Assembly: GCA_021234155.1 (NCBI GenBank)
Contig: JAJEKV010000034.1
Span: 9,623,614 to 9,687,613 of the forward strand
Length of the DNA: 64,000 bases
DNA from: Isoetes taiwanensis
Lineage: Eukaryota > Streptophyta > Lycopodiopsida > Isoetales > Isoetaceae
Reading direction: 5' to 3'
Positions 36,701 through 48,620 of this stretch are shown in pieces (the first letter of the stretch is position 1; every line of letters starts with the position of its first letter). The notes under the pieces are model-generated. The model searched no databases and was not told the DNA's origin. It saw only the letters and a program-made list of their open reading frames with translations. The translations under genes and the position numbers were made by a program.

Positions 36701-39588
36701 CAATCCAGCCTACCAAGTCTGCTCTCTCATGTTAGTTCATCCTTGGTTTCTCCAGTTCGCAATGGATCGTTTATATAATTGGGCCCTTTTTATATAAATG
36801 CTTCTGTTACGTTAGTACTTAAGAGTCTTCAATCTGCAAACACTCCAGGGAGAATGATTTTCTGCTTCTAAGAATCTGTTATTGCATATTTTTTATCTAA
36901 TGGACCTTTTCTCCAGGTGTGATTGGCGTGTATATGACCTAAAGATGATTGAATCGAAACCATTGCTACTTTTGCAGTGGTGTTTCCAGGTATTTAATGC
37001 TGGAGTTATTTGTTACGTGTCATTTATGTACTAGAATCTTGACTAGAAGCTACCAAATCTGCACCTCTTTTTTTCTGGTTTTTACTTGAAAGCCCATGTT
37101 TTAGCTGTTATGATGTCATGTCCCTTCCTAGGTATTTAGATGGTTTTAATAATTTTGAGCACTCATTACAATTAGATGTTGTTACAGACATATACTGTAA
37201 TTGTAGCCCATTAGCTTCCTTAGTGACATGCTTGTTGCTCCATATCTCATAAGATCTTCAACATCTTTCACACCCTCATCAGCTTCAATGGATGTTCATG
37301 ATACAATGCATTCTGCAGATCCAATGAAAGATAATAATCAACTTCTAGCAAAAGGATCTGAGGGCCTAGATTCTTTTGTTGCGCCAAACATGTTGTTGGT
37401 GAGCTCTTCATAGACCAAGCAAGTTTTACACTGCCATCTTACCCCAAATATTCTATATTGTTAATTATCTTAACCGTATTAAACACGCGGTTGAAATAGA
37501 GCTGCAAAAGAATGACAATTTCCATCCTCTGTGGAGAATGCACTATGTAGCTGTATAGGAAGATTAGCAAAGCTCTCAATAATGGTATATCTAAACCCCT
37601 GCCTGGATGTACTTATAAGCAATTGATCGAATCAAGTTGTTAAGCTGGTTGCCTGCACCCATTGTCAAAGTTCTATTGATCAAATTGCTTTATAAAGTCT
37701 CTCCAGGCTTATAGCAGTGTGGATAGTAATGGAACTTTCCCTTTTGTTGACTGATGAAAATCTTTCTCTATCCATTTTTGAATCTTAGATCGATCTATTT
37801 ACATGGTGCATTGCTAGATGTTGGCATGGAAATGTTGGTTTGGTGGTTAGCGCCTCCTCATATCAATTACATGTTAGCATTGGATGCTAGAAATTTAGCA
37901 CTGAAATATTGAAGAAAAAAATACCATTAAGATGTATAAGAATGTCAACATCTTCATCTCAACATATGTATTTGTTATATTATTGGCTTTGCCATTGCAG
38001 CATGATTGTTAATAGACTGACAACAACAACTCCTCGTACCTTCTATTACCTTATGCTAGGCCTCCTTAAAATTGTCTACACTATCATGGATTAATCTTTC
38101 AGAGTTTTTAATACAAGGGTCATTTTTCAATCAATGAGGTGCACCTTGATTTGTATGTTTATAAGTGTCTTCTACACATAGAGCTTCTGTGGTTCACCTA
38201 TGAAATAAAAAAGGATCCACGAAGAAGATAAACAAAGTTCCATAAACAAGACATGAGGTAAACATTCCTAAAGGTACTTTCTCCTAACATTCTTGCCTTA
38301 GCTAAACATAAACTTGCATCAGAGCTCGTGCTTTTTGAAAGTAGGATAATGCAGCACAACTGTTTGTTGTATTCTTCTATCAATCTGACTCATTACAACT
38401 GGAAAAATAGGCAAAAGATGAGAAATCAGATAAATTAGTATTGGAATACAGAGATTGGCTATTTTGTACCAACTACTTTAAGCTATTATAAATCACAATC
38501 TTCGAGAGCTTCTAATTGAAAGGGCAATCTCCAATCAATAAATTGCACTATTTGCGTAGTTATGTAATCCTTGAGATATCCCTCTACATAAGCCATATCC
38601 TCGAATGCTATTTATGTTAGAAAAAATACAAATCTTGCTTATTTTAGGATAACTATAACAATAATGCATGCTAACCTCGAAGTGTTGCTCAAAAGAACGT
38701 TGTTTTGGAACAAACGGGCAAAGTTTTTAGAGATTTCATTACAAAGGTTTTGGTGGCTGTCCCATGTGTGTTTGGAGGGAGGGGATTCGTCTCACACTAA
38801 GGAATGCCCTCTAGCCTGCGAATTATTTATTCATGGAAACTCCAATTATCAAACTGCAATTCATATGTTTTGGATTCATAGAAGAAGATTCATGAGGCAT
38901 TTGACATGATGAAAGTACTGATCCAGTGTGGCATTATTCATATATTGTGTTCTCCAAACAAAAATGATGAGATCAGGAACTAAAATGATGAGATTAAGAA
39001 GCAAGTGTGGCATTATTATTCCATTCTATTCAAGTCAAGCTTACAAGTCAGTTATAAACAACAAACACCATTCACTTCAATGACATGTTGCTTGCTTACA
39101 TGCCCGGTTACTCGACCGTGATAGACTGTACACTGTGAGAATGAAGAAAAGCCCCATCTCCATTACATTCATAAAGAACAAAGTTTAAATTGAAACGCAC
39201 TTATTTGCTCCAAACGCACTTCAAAAGGAATCTTTGAAAGATTCCCTAAAATTCCCTTAAAAAGGTCCATTTTTAAGGTTTGTTCATGACAGGTGTGACA
39301 ATTTAGCTAATTTAGGTACCCTTTTTGAGGGGTTTATTGAACATAACTTCTATGCAAAAATATTCAATAGCTATTTTCATCCTCCTAATTTAGAACAAAA
39401 AATAGTTACTTATATAAAGTGTAGCAAAAGAGGGGCAATAAAAAAAATAGCAAGGATAGTAGAGTGACAAAAAAGTGATATATTCAAGGTTGTGAAAATT
39501 TTATAAAATTATGAACAAAATTGTCAAAAATATAGGACATTTTGACAAACCCTCATCACCTGCACTTTCTGTTCTTTACATGTTCGAG
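33764..39588. other. AT-rich spacer with unproven exon candidates
   Basis: No gene could be assembled. 33764-34038 is a 91-codon open frame of unknown type. At 36917-36990 a stretch bounded by CTCCAG and GTATTT reads CDWRVYDLKMIESKPLLLLQ. At 37228-37413 an open frame contains SSTSFTPSSASMDVHDTMHS. These could be exons of a plus-strand host gene or remnants. A 70-bp block of GAAATGAAGAATTA repeats lies at 34109-34150. 38400-39588 shows nothing but AT-rich sequence. Confidence 0.35.
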
Positions 39589-42500
39589 TCATCGGACAAA
39601 CTTACATTTTGCAGCAATATCAGGATGCATGTCATCCTCAGACTCATTTAATCCCTGATCACTTGAGCCTTCATCCTCAGCTTCACTCTCAAAACTGGAT
39701 GTACTCGAACGATCTTCTTCCTCACTGTCTACAAGTGAGTCTTCATCATCATCATTTTTGGCCACCTTTCTAGGTTGTTTGTCTAATCCATATGCCAACC
39801 TTATTAAAGTTTGAGTGACCATACGTAACTTATTAGCAGCAGTCAGAACAAAGTCATATGCAAGAACCTTTACTTCAGCTAGATCTATGACAGCAGTGTT
39901 TGCTTTGGACTTTGCTCTCTTTCCCACTCCTGTTTTTACCATCTCCAAAGTATAACTCCCACTGAAAGCATTGGCAGCATTTGTTCTCATCCAGTGCACT
40001 TTTAATTGAGTGGGAATTCCATCCTCTCTTGTTACCTCCAGTACTTTAGCTAGCCAGAATGGCTTCACAGATTCATCATTATCAGCTGGGACAGCTATGA
40101 GCATTCCTTTCTGAATCTCTGAGACTGAACCAGATACCCAAGCAACTTGTTGTGTCGTGCGTCTGGGGCCAGTGTACATGACTCTGTCATCTTCATCTGA
40201 ACTAGCCATTATCTCTACATGTTCTTCTTGATTCTCAACTTGCATAGGGAGAGTTTGCTTAGATGGCCAGTTGAATGTAACTAGTCTTCGACCTTGTAAT
40301 GAAGCTTGTAACATATCACGTTGCCGAGAAAAAAACTGAGGCCACCATAAAGCATCTGCCTCCCTAAAGTGGTTAGAGCATGACTGAATACTTGTCTCAA
40401 TATAATCCAATGATTTGTTTGAGTCAAATGCTCTTCCCTCCTTTTTACTCTTTGTGATTTCTTTCAAGCATTTTAGAGGCATTTGCTCTGCAGAGAGCAT
40501 AGAACTAGTATCGGGGATGGTGCGAATGAATTGAATACCAGCTGCTGGCTGCCACTGCAAGGATGTGGCATATTTCTTTCCTTGTAAGATGGCCTTGCCA
40601 TCTACAAGTGAGAATTTGATCTGATGCTGAAATGTAATGTTTCTCAAGGGCTTAATTGCATAGCGACCCAATTGATCTCTCCGAAAAATCCATTCCTTGA
40701 AATCATAAGTTTCTTCCAATAACTCGATGTCTGGACGAGGATTATAGGAATCTTGGATAACCTCAATCATTGCTGGCAGGCTGAGAGCTTTTTTTCGAGC
40801 AAGACATTTAGAAAACCTACTGAACATCTGATCAATCTGATCGTGTGTATGACCAACAAGCAGGAAATCAATCTTCACTTTCTTGAAGATTTGTTTCTCA
40901 ACTAGCATGGCACAGTAAGCAAATAATGCCTGATTCTTATTTTCTCTTGTCGTGTTGTCTAGCTGAAGATATAGAACCGGTGGTATATGTTCTAGATTGG
41001 AAAGAAGCTTATTCAATATTGTGATAGTGAGATTTGGATCAGCATGAATGTTTGGATAGTTCAAAAATGCCTTGCAAGATAGTTTACCATTAAATACCAT
41101 AGCACCAACAACATGCAGGTGTATGAAATCTTCTTCAGGCGCATCCTTATGCACATTGACAAAATGTGGTAGGGTGTTCTTCTTCTGGTCCATTCCATCA
41201 ATACAACCGATATGTAGTTGAGTGGTTGTTCCAATGATTTCTTCCTGTGTTTTGTCAATTTTCTCCTTTCCAAAGATTGTTGTTCTCTGTGCTTGTTCAG
41301 TTTCTCTTTCAATGCATCTAAAATGAAAATATGTTCAGGACAAAAACCTACCATTGAGTAGAACTAGTCAAGAGCACGTTGTGGAAGCTTACTTTTAGTG
41401 TGAAGTGTCCTTGCATTTTGTCTCTGAGCTTTTAATTCAGAGCATGTAGCACAAGTAGACATCCGGTGCTTTCTAGAAATGGACACGCGAGAAAACTCTT
41501 TTTTCCAGAGCACAGTGAAGTAAGAGTAGCATACATGGCGTTCTCTAGCCTCAACACACATATCCTTATAATTATTGTAGACTTCACGTTTCGTGAAGTT
41601 GTCACTCAAGTGGTACATAGGGCTGTTAGGGAGTTTCTCGCATGTGTTTGGGGTCTGGGTTCGGGAACTCCTGGAAGACAGCCCTCTGTGAGGACCCGTG
41701 GATCTAACAGGAGAGTCCGGGGGACTATGTCACGCGGGATTTGCAAGAAGAGAAGAAAAAGAAGAAAACAGAACAAATGAGAGAAAGATGATAAGCTTCC
41801 TTGATATCAATGATGAAAATACATGAGCTCTCGCAATAGAGAGAAAACTGAAAGGAGACAAGACTCAAAACTCATCTAAAAAACTCATGTGCTAGCTCTA
41901 CTCATATATATAGTACAATGGCCTTGGGCCCAATATAGACACTCTGACTGATCTCGGTGCCGACTCCTGGAAGGAGGCCTGATTTGCAGGAATGTTGGCG
42001 GTGCCTCTTGAAGTGCCTAGAATCACGCTGACGCTGACGCGGGCGGTGACGGGCCGTCACTTGTCTGAGCGGCGCCTCTTGTTGACGGCCACAGGCTTTG
42101 ACTGCGTGGTCTGCTGCTTGGTCTTCTGCGGAGCCTTTGATGACTGACCCGTGGCTGACTGAGGATCCTTGAGCTTGACCTGGTCTGTCGTATGCATGAA
42201 TAGTCCTGTACCAGGAGGCACAGGACTAACAGCATGACTCCTTAAAGAAACCTTCCATCTAGGAAACACATTGAAGGGCATGAATTCTGGATATACTTCC
42301 TGAATGGTAGTAGTCATTAATGCTTGGATTCTTGTCAACCCTTTTCTTCAGGCGGTCAAGTCGTTTGCTGGCTAAAGCATGAATCAATTTAAAGGTTGTT
42401 TGACAGACGGTGTGGCCACCAGCTGTGTAAGTAAACTTCTCACCATAATCTGGCCTAATATTGAAGGCTAAGTAGCCCCTTTGGTCTAGCAGAGTCATTG

Positions 42501-43306
42501 AACTGTAACTATCATGAATCAACCTCAATTCCTTTAGTCCAATCTTAAGCAAACAACGTTGAGAACAACAGTGCTTTGTATGTGTTGCCCTCAAGTGAGC
42601 CTCGTCCATAAGTTTCTTTCTTCTTTGCGATGTACATGCTTTCTTGTGTAAGTTTCGCTTAAGGTTTTTACTTGCAGGAGCTTTGAATTCGAACATAGAG
42701 TCTTGTGGCTTTGTTAGGTCCTCGTCTGAGAGATCAACATGAGGTGTTTCTTCATCTGACATGGGAGCAACAGATGGTGTACTAGTAGATGCTGAGAGGT
42801 TTGGTGTGGGCAAGTCCTGGGGGGAGGTGCTTTCCCTCTCTCTGGGAAAAAGTAATCGAGGTTGGTGACGTAGTTGACCAGCTCCTGAAGTGTCGTAGAA
42901 CACAGGAGTTGCGTGGCGCTGACTGCTCCCACTTGTTGTAGTATCAATTAACGAAATGGATGGAGTTGGTGTGATTTGCCTCCGGGGAGGCAGTCTACCC
43001 TGGACTATGGGAGACGTACTAAAATGAACTGGAGGAGGGAGTCTGAGCTCTGTAGCCTGTGGTGGAGTAAAACGCATTGGTGGGGGCAAACGACGTTCAG
43101 GAGAAGAGTGTGGTGGAGTAAATTGAACTGGTGGTGGAAGCCGAGGTGGTGGTGGTGGAGTAAACTGAACTGGGCTGGGGCTTTGAATATCGAAGGCAGA
43201 AGTTTCGTGGCTACTTCCTGGGGTCATTTGAGGAGGTGTGAAAGAACGGAGGAGGAAGCCTGCGAGCAGGAGAGGGAGGCTCTGCAGCTCTTTTCTCTCT
43301 AGCCAT
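39589..43306 (-). pseudogene. DUF7869-family protein gene, frameshifted and interrupted
   Basis: Minus strand, start ATG at 43306 (MAREKRAAEPPSPARRLPPP). N-terminal repeats of RLPPPVxFTPP follow to about 42950. A Cys/His segment (HTKHCCSQRCLLKIGLKELR, then AGGHTVCQTTFKLIHALASK) fits the family's N-terminal half. 41618-41364 has HRMSTCATCSELKAQRQ. 41193-39589 holds the core: HIGCIDGMDQKKNTLPHFV, LQLDNTTRENKNQALFAYCA, then FLLVGHTHDQIDQMFSRFSK. This is the conserved DNxxxENKN...GHTHxDIDxxFS pattern. A BAH/Tudor-like stretch (PFWLAKVLEVTREDG) and an acidic tail close it. The function of DUF7869 is unknown; an RNase H-fold transposase-like role is only inference. Breaks: frameshifts near 43245, 42290 and 41250, and an LTR-like insertion at 41624. 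Confidence 0.75.
41624..41988 (-). mobile_element. Solo-LTR-like insertion in the DUF7869 gene
   Basis: The piece begins TGTTAGGGAGTTTC on the plus strand, so on the minus strand it ends in CA. On the minus strand there is a TATA-like box (CTATATATATGAG, plus positions about 41903-41914) followed by a CT-rich leader, as in LTRs. It is unlike the coding DNA on either side (ORFs end at 41618 and 42057). The inner end at 41988 is a guess, and I found no target-site duplication. It could also be an intron. Confidence 0.45.
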
Positions 43307-43731
43307 ACTCAGCAAGTTAGCGTCAGACCGTATAAATTTATACGACAGAAGCAGACGGTATAAATTTATACAGAGATGGTGTAAATGTTTACAGAGAAGG
43401 GCAACTTTGAACGGCGGACTATATAAATTTATACGGCAAACTGTATAAATTTATACAGAGGTGGTCTAAATTTGTACAGAGAAGGGCAACTTAGAACACA
43501 AACGGTATAAATTTATACGAAAACTCACAGATATTCGTATGGGAGACGTTATGGAGAACCGCTATACGGAACGACACTTAACAAAGGTACTTAAGCCCCT
43601 AGCCGGGCCGGCCGACCTATTTTTTTCTATATACGTTGTTGTTCGAGTCGGCGCCATGGCTATTGCGCCTTTATATACCCCCCTCCCCTTAATTTGCTCT
43701 CCCGAACAGCTATAGGCGAATCTATACGGTC
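43307..43731. promoter_or_regulatory. Shared divergent promoter region with palindrome array
   Basis: 425 bp between the ATGs of the DUF7869 gene (43306, minus) and the methyltransferase gene (43732, plus). Four or five exact copies of the palindrome core GTATAAATTTATAC (such as 43330-43343, 43358-43371, 43443-43456 and 43504-43517) and two or three variants lie on the DUF7869 side, the first 24 bp upstream of its ATG. Each core contains TATAAAT on both strands, so each could act as a TATA box in either direction. A separate TATA box (TTATATACCC, 43671-43680) lies 55 bp upstream of the plus-strand ATG. Confidence 0.7.
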
Positions 43732-43798
43732 ATGGCCACGTAAGTCTCTAATCCGTACTATTCTAGTTTCTCATTTCTTTTAATCTGTTAAGTTTAAG

Positions 43799-44142
43799 CT
43801 CCTTCTGTATCAATTTATACCGATATGGTTTTGAAACGGTATAAATTTATACGCTGTTAACCTGGCGGTATAAATTTATCTGGATTGTAGAACACTTGCG
43901 GTATAAATTTATATGCCTCGAGCACGAGCGGTATAAATTTATACCGTTCCAGAACACTCTCGGTACATGCCGACATACCGAGAGTGTTCTGGAACGGTAT
44001 AAGTTTATACCGCTCGTGCTCGAGGCGCATAAATTTATACCGCAAGTGTTCTGCAACAGTATAAATTTATACCGCTCGTGCTCGGAGCGTATAAATTTAT
44101 ACCGTTTCAAAACCATATCGGTCTAAATTGATACAGAAGGAG
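43799..44142. repeat. 344-bp inverted repeat built from palindromes, in intron 1
   Basis: The left arm starts CTCCTTCTGTATCAATTTAT and the right arm ends with its complement (TAAATTGATACAGAAGGAG). The central 45-bp arms (from AGCACGAGCGGTATAAATTT to AACACTCTCGGTA) pair with one mismatch around a 10-base loop near 43971. The arms contain about nine copies or variants of GGTATAAATTTATACC separated by short linkers. It lies inside the first intron (43740-44432) of the methyltransferase gene. Confidence 0.9.
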
Positions 44143-44799
44143 ACCAATGTCGTTAAAACATAAACTTTGTAAACACTTGCGGTATAAATTTATACGAGGA
44201 GACAACATCCAAGGTTTAAATTTAAATAAAGTGTCGAGTGTCTAAAAAAAGGTCCCGAACCATACTAGTTGAATAATAATGTTGTGTTTTAAGGTCAATT
44301 GACACAAATAAAGGGTTAAAATAGCGTGCATTTGAGGTCCTTTAAGTCACTTTTCTTACAGTTAAAGTGTTTAAAATAGTTGAGAAAAACTGTTTTTCTG
44401 ATGTAAAAATGGGTTTTTTTGCGCCATTTCAGCCCCAAGATCATTATCAAACAGAAAGGCCAATCGTCACAGCCACAAACATATGAACTGAGAGACCAGA
44501 CGTGGTACGTACACAGGGAAGCGAGAGAGCGCTACCCCACTGAGGCCTACCTGTATTTGTGTTATCAGTCAGGGAGGGGAAAGTATAAGTCGGATGATTA
44601 CTACCCCGCCGGTGAAATGACAAGCCTCACTGCCACAGAAAATGAAGATGAGATTCTAATGAAGTGCCTAAACGACGACGGGGACATCTTTTACATTCTC
44701 AACACTAGAATGCTTCGTATAAACATGTGCAAACCTAAAGATGTCCACGATTACATGGCAGAAAATTACAAGAATGGCTATGTAAGTTGGTTTTCGTGG

Positions 44800-44825
44800 C
44801 TTTACCGTATAAATTTGTACCGTCA
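44800..44825. repeat. Single palindrome variant in intron 2
   Basis: CCGTATAAATTTGTACCG inside the 70-bp intron 44782-44851 of the methyltransferase gene; one base departs from the perfect palindrome. Confidence 0.7.
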
Positions 44826-45410
44826 GCTTTCTAATTTACCCTGCATTACAGGACATAGTTGACATTTTGTCCTCAGTGACACTATGTGATGAGAAGGTTA
44901 TGGTTAAAGGTCTTTGGTACCCGCGTGCTAAGGAAGATGTCGAGAAGGAAGAGGAATCAGAACAAGAAGAGGAAGAGGAGGAAGAGGTGGTGACAAGAGG
45001 GAAGGGTAAGAGGCATGCCCTGGTAGTAGATACACAGCCTCCTACCAAAAAAAAGTCAAGAACCACAAAGGCCTTGACCATAGAGGAATCAACAGAAGCT
45101 CTTCAAAAGGCTCCTGGAGCAGATATTGTTGTGCGGCCCTCAGATAAGTCAAGTGCTATTTTAAAGAGGGTTAATGAGACCAAGCTCCTCAAGCAAACTA
45201 TTTCATTGACACTGAGCACGATTAAAAGGCCACCAAAAAATGAAGATGGGGTCAGAGTGCTTCAGGTCAGAAAGTTGTACGCGGCACATGTGGCTATCCT
45301 GAAGCAAAGAATGAGAAGGAATCTGCATGCGCATGTGTCGCCACTAGTTGTGATGGTTGACAGAAGTCAGGTCAACCAATTAAAAGATTAAAGGCCGACT
45401 TCAAAGATTA

Positions 45411-45559
45411 GTATGATTTATCTGCGTTTCGAGATAAGCAGATAAATCCGCTTCTTGAGGCTAGTTGACGTGGCCCCCTAGAGTTTTTAAGTCTGTTTCC
45501 TCCTTGTTTGTCTCTATCAGCCGTTCTCGAGCCTCTCCTCCTTCGGTCGCTTGTTCCCC
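45411..45559 (+). repeat. A1 split repeat with 11-bp terminal hairpin
   Basis: Near its start GATTTATCTGC and GCAGATAAATC form a perfect 11-bp inverted repeat around 12 bases. The same hairpin occurs in all four A copies (45411, 50227, 51588 and 56606). Confidence 0.9.
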
Positions 45560-48189
45560 TAGTTCCTTTGGTCGTTTTAGGCTTTGTTGGATCTCTTTCC
45601 GTCTCCGCTCTAGCTTTGCGGCCTTGCTTCGATCTACGACTTTGCATATGGCGGCGATCTCCAGATTTGTGTGACTCGTTCACATTTTTTGTGGTTTGAT
45701 CTTAGATTTAGTATTGTATATGCTTTATTTTCCAGGCTCGATTTCGCAGTTCTATTTTGTGCTGTCTAAATTGATTAGGTTTTCTTGTTTTGTTCTTATG
45801 TTGTGCTTTATTCAATGGATTTTGCATTTGCTTTGATGGCTACGTTCATGTCTATCGGCTAGGTTTGGAACGCCAGAGCGAATCTCTATTGCATGCCCCT
45901 TGCAGATTAGTGTTGGCTACAATCTAGAGTTCCGAGGTGAGTCTGGTGCATCCCCTTATCAAGGACGAATTTGAAGCGATGCTGGTATGAATCTCGTGGA
46001 GGTAATCCACTTTTCTGTCAGCCCATTTAGTCTGTTACTCGGTTTGCGAAGAACCCGGCAAACATAATTTCACGGGTTCATATTTTTTGCTTATGTCTGA
46101 ACTGGTTGACCACATCTTCACTAGATACACATAAGCGCTAGTAGCTGAGATTCAAATATAGGTTTTGTTTTGGTCTGTATCTACTATTTGCAGGTGCCTT
46201 TCTCAGCAGACGAAATCTGCTGGTAACCCCTAGTTTGTGTATAAAATCTTTGCAACATGCAAGGGCAGAGTTTAAAAGCAGTTTTGGTAAATATACCTCA
46301 GGCAGTATTCAGTCTACTATACAGTTAACTTAATTTGTGTCCATTTAGTATTTCTCCCAGCCTTTTTCTTTTGTTAGTTGTTAGTTGTCTTTTAAGGTTT
46401 TTACCAATTGGTCATTCCAACTTGAATAGGCTTATGGTTTGTTGCCTTGCCGAAGCGTGTTTTCAAGTTAAAATTTAAGCTGTTATGGGAGCTTGTGTCT
46501 GAGCTTCAGCATTCTCTTATGTCTATGGCGGTGTTTAAACATTGTAGGACTTTTGCCTGTTCCAGTAGTTCTCTCCATCCAGTTTGGTTGTCCATTCCAG
46601 CCTATTAGCATATTTCAAGAGTCTGTGCCGATGCGGTTCCTTATGTCTTTCTAGTTGTTACAATCCTGTTTTAAGTTATCGCTTGCTTTAGCATCAGTCT
46701 TTGGGATTGGGCTGCATTGGTGATGCTTAGGCGGGATCTTCTAGCTCATGACAGTTGGCTCTTACTTTCACAAGCTTGGATGCATTGGCGCTGCTTACAT
46801 GGATCATAGAGGCTACAAGCTTGAGGGCAAGCATTGGCTTGCTGAGCTTGGAGATAGACCCATTTATGAAAAACCAGTTCACAACGTGTGAAGGATTCTT
46901 TCCAGCTATGGTATGCCGTTAGCATGGTCCATTTTATGCTCCTGTCTATTCCTAAGGTATGCAGAAGTTTGCCTTCCTTTGCTCAAAGGATTATGTTGTC
47001 TTACCTATTTGGTCTCGAGGTGATGATGCAGCATTTGCAATTATTTGCATTGCCATTGGGTTTTTAATTGCTGTTGCAGGGGTTGCAGCACACATCATTT
47101 GCAGAACCTTGCTTGTACAGTTGGACTCTTATTTTAGAAATTAGGACAATCATTTTCTAAGCCTTAAATGTCTTTCTGCTAGCCTCTATTTTGCCAGATG
47201 CCGGTACTCTTATTTAGGTAGTTCTTGGGGGGTTCGCATCTGCAGCATATCTAATTCAGCATGAACATCCTTAGCCTGGCGATTTGTTTACTATCCACTA
47301 GGTAGTGACTCAATGGGGTCCTTTGGGCCCTATGTTTTCTAGTCGGCTTTCATCTCTAAGTGTATGTGTTGTCTCCGAGTTACTATTTCTGATTCATGTC
47401 GATGCGTACTATTTCAAAGCTTTTATTTCTCTTTTACTGTCTCAGGGATGTTTTTGCTTATACTAATCTCTTCTATTGTTTGAAAGGAGCCCTCAGGGGC
47501 ATTCTCCTGGTTGGTACTTTGGCTTTGCAGATGGTGGACTGTTATCTCTAACACTGTGCTAGATGGGGAGGTTTGGTGCTTCTCTACTCTCTTTTAAGCT
47601 CTACGTAGCTATAAACCTTGTTTCTCTTGCAGTGTCAGACGTCTTGCATTTCACAAGCCAATGAGCAGTTTTGTTGGCTGTTACAATAGTACATTTTATA
47701 GGGGCAGTACCTCTAATTTAGTGGCAAAGTCTAATTCAAGTGACTTGCACCTATCTGGAGTGCTCAATGGCTGTAGAACACTGATTGTAGTTGTAGGTAA
47801 GTTGTTACCAAGGTAGCACTTGTTGGTTCATGTACAAGTAGACCATGTTTCAGTCCAATTTGGAGTTCTAATTAGTTTATTTGTAGCACAATCCAAGCTT
47901 CTGGTTGCCATCGTATTCATTTTAGTTTCTTGTCAAATCAGTGGCCAATTGCAGGTGCTTTTCATGTTTGTTATAGTTTGGCTTTCGGGTGTAGTTTGGG
48001 TTTGCAAGGAAGAGTTGTGTTGGTGTTTTTAGTGCGACTGTGTATGGTAAACATTTTGATTTGGATTGCTTGCCCTTTAGCCCCTGCCTTTTCTAACCTG
48101 CTGTTGGTTTACCATTCTACTAGCACGATTATCATTTGCAACAGGACAATTGTTTTCTCGTTAAGCACCTTCTTTTTCGGCCATCTATG

Positions 48190-48620
48190 TACATTACGTT
48201 TCTGCCATCGGTGGCTTGTTGGAGTCTATGCTTACATTGGCCTTCGTTGGGTGTTACGTTTCTGCCATCGGTGGCTTGTTGGAGTCTGCTTATATTGGCC
48301 TTCGTTGGGTGTATTGCTTATAGGTGCCAATCTTCCATCGGTGTTGGCGCAAGCATGGTTACTTTCCTAAGGGCATTTATTTTTTACTAATGTTGGCATC
48401 TCTTAGCTCTCCTAGTGCTCGTCCTGTATTTTCATATGCATCCACGTCTCTGCCGCTCTAGGTTTACTAAGTCACTTTTTATTAATCTTGGCATCTCTTA
48501 TTTTATAGCTCTCCTAGTGCTCGTCCTGTGATTTCAGATGCATCCACGTCTCTGCCGCTCTAGGTTTACTAAATCTGAAATCCACGTCTCTGCCGCTCTA
48601 GGTTTATTAAGTCACTCGCG
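48190..48620 (+). repeat. Local tandem duplications inside element I
   Basis: A 58-bp unit (ACGTTTCTGCCATCGGTGGC onward) is doubled at 48198-48312. A second unit with TCCACGTCTCTGCCGCTCTA is present three times at 48440-48600. They look like slippage or unequal exchange. Confidence 0.85.

Noticed and set aside
43847-44126. Open frames on both strands with repeated RYKFIPL / INLYR peptides
   Set aside because: They are translations of the palindrome GGTATAAATTTATACC inside intron 1; the symmetry of the DNA makes both strands open.
45408-45683. Minus-strand open frame rich in Arg and Lys covering A1
   Set aside because: It recurs at other A repeats only because the A repeat DNA is shared; it diverges and stops outside the repeat.
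47820-48390. Hydrophobic 70-146 codon open frames
   Set aside because: They arise from T-rich sequence and a 58-bp tandem duplication, and they are not conserved in element II.
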